Positions 43,630 to 45,473 of a stretch of DNA of 45,473 bases are shown here, in pieces. How positions within the stretch are numbered: position 1 is the first letter of the stretch; each line of letters opens with the position of its first letter. The translations under genes were made by a program, and so were the position numbers. The DNA is taken from NCBI GenBank assembly GCA_002454425.1, contig DKIV01000013.1, forward strand, positions 1-45,473. Reading direction: 5' to 3'. This DNA comes from Sphingobacteriaceae bacterium UBA6709. GTDB lineage: Bacteria > Bacteroidota > Bacteroidia > Sphingobacteriales > Sphingobacteriaceae. The notes under the pieces are model-generated. The model was not told the DNA's origin, did not search any database, and worked only from the letters and a program-made list of their open reading frames with translations.

Positions 43630-43637
43630 TACTTTCG
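43630..43637 (+). promoter_or_regulatory. metK promoter -7 box
   Basis: TACTTTCG resembles TAnnTTTG with one mismatch. The predicted start, about 43643-43645, coincides with the 5' edge of the riboswitch-like element. No clear -33 element is visible. Confidence 0.45.
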
Positions 43638-43644
43638 CGTTGAA

Positions 43645-43712
43645 AAGTGGACTGATTTGCTACGTTCCATGAGGAACGAGATTGCAACCACGTAAAAAAA
43701 TGCTAATTCCGT
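43645..43712 (+). ncRNA. SAM-II-type riboswitch (long-loop variant) in the metK leader
   Basis: The element has the conserved parts of the SAM-II aptamer in order. P1 forms between GTGG (43647-43650) and CCAC (43688-43691). The conserved CTGATTT (43652-43658) follows the 5' strand and ATTGCAA (43681-43687) precedes the 3' strand. An A-rich linker (43694-43700) leads to TGCTAAT (43701-43707). TTGC (43682-43685) can pair with GC-T-AA (43702-43706), leaving a single bulged T, the pattern of the SAM-II pseudoknot and its SAM-contacting U. An extra hairpin, CGTTCC-ATGA-GGAACG (43663-43678), is inserted in the first loop; long-loop SAM-II variants are a recognised subgroup. Two bases (AC) sit between P1 and TGATTT, a small deviation. 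The downstream gene is SAM synthetase, so feedback by its product fits. Confidence 0.8.
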
Positions 43713-43732
43713 TATTTTACCCATCTGCATTT

Positions 43733-43743
43733 TAAATCAGTCT
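43733..43743 (+). promoter_or_regulatory. Candidate anti-aptamer segment of the metK leader
   Basis: AAATCAGTC (43734-43742) is the perfect complement of GACTGATTT (43650-43658), the most conserved stretch of the riboswitch core. Flanking G-U pairs could extend it to 11. Pairing would break the aptamer, so this is a plausible expression-platform element. Confidence 0.45.
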
Positions 43744-43822
43744 CCTGTTAACATTATTTCATTTATCCCGATGCTCTATGCAAAAGAGTTCCGTGATAAG
43801 AGTTTATTAATATTATAAGATT

Positions 43823-45073
43823 ATGTCATATCTTTTTACGTCAGAATCAGTGTCTGAAGGACATCCGGACAAGGTAGCCGACCAGATTTCAGATGCACTG
43901 ATCGACAACTTCCTCGCCTGGGATCCAGATTCAAAGGTGGCATGCGAAACATTAGTAACTACCGGACAGGTTATTCTTGCCGGCGAAGTGAAGTCAAACA
44001 CCTATCTGGACGTTCAGAAAATCACTCGCGATGTTATCCGTAAAATCGGATACACCAAATCGGAGTATATGTTCGAAGCTAACTCTTGTGGTATTCTTTC
44101 TGCAATCCACGAACAATCAGCTGACATTAATCAGGGCGTCGACAGAAAAGAAAAACAGGAGCAAGGTGCCGGCGACCAGGGCATGATGTTCGGGTACGCA
44201 AACAATGAAACCTCCAACTACATGCCGCTGCCTTTGGATCTGGCTCACAAAATCCTGATCGAACTGGCAGCGCTTCGTCGCGAAGATCAACAGATCAAAT
44301 ACCTGCGTCCTGATGCAAAATCTCAGGTGACCATCGAATACAATGATGATCATCAGCCTGTACGTATCGATACCATTGTAGTATCAACGCAACATGACGA
44401 CTTTGGCTCGGAAGCTGAAATGCAACAGAAGATCAGGGAAGATATCATCAACATTCTTGTTCCCCGTGTAAAAGCACACCTCCGCGCTGACCAACAGGAA
44501 CTTTTTAATGCCGATATAAAGTACCACGTAAATCCTACGGGAAAATTCGTTATAGGGGGGCCCCATGGCGATACAGGCCTTACCGGTCGTAAGATCATCG
44601 TTGATACTTATGGGGGCAAAGGTGCTCACGGTGGCGGCGCATTCTCAGGAAAAGACCCTTCCAAGGTAGACCGCTCCGCAGCATACGCCACACGCCATAT
44701 AGCGAAAAATCTTGTTGCCGCTGGTGTTTGTGATGAGATTCTCGTTCAGGTATCTTATGCTATCGGCGTTAAAGATCCTATGGGTATTTACGTAAATACT
44801 TACGGAACAGCAAAAGTTGCCCTTTCCGATGGAGAGATTGCAAACAAGATCAGCCAGATATTCGACCTTACACCGTACGGAATCGAATCTCGTCTGAAGT
44901 TACGTAACCCGATTTATTCCGAAACCGCCGCATACGGCCATATGGGTAGAACTCCCGAAACCGTTGTTAAGCAATTTGAAAGTGCTAACGGCGAGAAAAA
45001 AGAAGTAGAGGTAGAACTCTTTACCTGGGAGAAACTGGACTATGTAGATCAGATAAAAACAGCATTCTTCTAG
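43823..45073 (+). CDS. metK: S-adenosylmethionine synthetase
   Basis: MetK makes SAM from methionine and ATP with release of phosphate and pyrophosphate. The 416-residue cytosolic enzyme starts YLFTSESVSEGHPDKVADQISDALID (methionine/ATP site, with His in GHPDK). It has GAGDQGMMFGYA (signature 1; ATP-binding GAGDQG) and GGPHGDTGLTGRKIIVDTYGG. GAFSGKDPSKVDRSAAYA (signature 2) follows. The protein is somewhat longer than E. coli MetK (about 384) but colinear with Bacteroidota enzymes. The leader of roughly 180 nt carries a SAM-II-type riboswitch, and a strong terminator follows the stop. Confidence 0.98.
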   Translation: MSYLFTSESVSEGHPDKVADQISDALIDNFLAWDPDSKVACETLVTTGQVILAGEVKSNTYLDVQKITRDVIRKIGYTKSEYMFEANSCGILSAIHEQSADINQGVDRKEKQEQGAGDQGMMFGYANNETSNYMPLPLDLAHKILIELAALRREDQQIKYLRPDAKSQVTIEYNDDHQPVRIDTIVVSTQHDDFGSEAEMQQKIREDIINILVPRVKAHLRADQQELFNADIKYHVNPTGKFVIGGPHGDTGLTGRKIIVDTYGGKGAHGGGAFSGKDPSKVDRSAAYATRHIAKNLVAAGVCDEILVQVSYAIGVKDPMGIYVNTYGTAKVALSDGEIANKISQIFDLTPYGIESRLKLRNPIYSETAAYGHMGRTPETVVKQFESANGEKKEVEVELFTWEKLDYVDQIKTAFF

Positions 45074-45091
45074 CAGATATTACATTATTTC

Positions 45092-45126
45092 AAAGAACCG
45101 CAGTACCACGTATTCGCGGTTCTTTT
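45092..45126 (+). terminator. metK terminator
   Basis: AAAGAACCGC (45092-45101) pairs perfectly with GCGGTTCTTT (45116-45125) around a 14-nt loop. The stem runs into TTTTGCTTTT. It starts 19 bases after the metK stop. Confidence 0.85.
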
Positions 45127-45349
45127 GCTTTTCAGGAAGGTTCTAATCCTCCTGCTCAGGTATCTAAATGCCATAAAGACGACCGTCCTAAACTCCAGGG
45201 GGCGTATTGAAGGTGTGGCTCTTCTCAGAAACAGCCGAACTGAAACGACATAGCAGATTCCAGCTTACCTTTCAAAATAAGCAGTACTGATTTGAACCCG
45301 AAATAACTCCATACATGTTTTTCTGTCTTCTCTCGCTTCCAACGCTCAG

Positions 45350-45473
45350 CTAAGCTTTTCCCTGATTATTCAGTTGCTTTCTGCCTGTGGGGAGCTCCTC
45401 CTTGTAACCATCATCTCCTGGTGGTGCCTTTTTCTTCGGCATGCCACTCAGAGCCATCTCCTCGGCCAGGTAC
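45350..45473 (-). CDS. Partial unidentified ORF at the right edge
   Basis: On the minus strand an open frame enters at the window edge and reads 40 codons to a TAG at 45350-45352. It includes an internal ATG (MALSGMPKKKAPPGDDGYKEELPTG). The tail is lysine- and proline-rich and looks unstructured. I do not recognise it. It may be the C-terminus of a gene beginning outside the window, or a small gene starting at the internal ATG. Between it and the metK terminator (45127-45349) I see nothing. Confidence 0.35.
   Translation of the reverse strand, partial: YLAEEMALSGMPKKKAPPGDDGYKEELPTGRKQLNNQGKA

Noticed and set aside
45280..45310. GGGTTCAAATC on the minus strand resembling a tRNA T-arm
   Set aside because: The T-stem does not pair beyond the first base, and no acceptor stem or anticodon arm fits around it.

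Overview
The window looks like a chromosomal segment of a Bacteroidota bacterium, most likely from the Sphingobacteriaceae (Pedobacter/Mucilaginibacter type). The evidence is a SusC/SusD pair, a GldJ-type lipoprotein, a TonB-ExbB-ExbD-ExbD cluster followed by PstS-like and TPR proteins, a 14-gene nuo operon whose NuoG lacks the long C-terminal part, Bacteroidota promoter boxes (TAnnTTTG), and few Shine-Dalgarno sequences. No rRNA, tRNA, complete insertion sequence or CRISPR array was recognised.

Region 1 (1-8130) is an accessory surface-polysaccharide segment with mixed gene directions. It holds a methyltransferase, two glycosyltransferases (GT2 and GT4), a GT42/MAF(DUF115)-like protein, an SpsF-like cytidylyltransferase and a Wzx-like flippase. 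Between them lie signs of mobile DNA: a degraded ORF at the left edge, a cluster of hairpins at 1633-1770, an antitoxin with a YoeB-like toxin broken by one extra A in a poly-A run, and a serine-recombinase (resolvase/invertase) remnant. The two glycosyltransferases and the GT42/MAF-like gene diverge from a perfectly symmetric 19-bp promoter palindrome.

Region 2 (8130-14500) holds a secreted protein with five exact 25-residue repeats and an orphan susC-susD operon with its own promoter and terminator. Region 3 (14500-22300) is housekeeping: typA, a tiny cysteine-rich membrane protein too short for most gene callers, ispF, gldJ, and a tight dedA-ppa-CNNM-rsmE operon. Region 4 (22430-35690) is the complete respiratory complex I operon nuoA-N on the minus strand, with a roughly 290-nt gap and a possible second promoter between nuoA and nuoB. 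Region 5 (35787-41600) is an energy-transduction operon, exbB-exbD-exbD-tonB-small membrane protein-pstS-like-TPR, with a hairpin/T-tract after exbB that could set subunit ratio. TonB/ExbB/ExbD would power outer-membrane transporters such as the SusC in region 2, using the proton gradient maintained by respiration.

Region 6 (41880-45473) carries a SUI1/YciH factor, a lipid kinase, and metK. The metK leader contains a strong candidate SAM-II (long-loop type) riboswitch starting almost at the predicted transcription start, and a downstream 9-nt segment that can pair with its conserved core. metK ends in a clear terminator. A partial unrecognised minus-strand ORF runs off the right edge.
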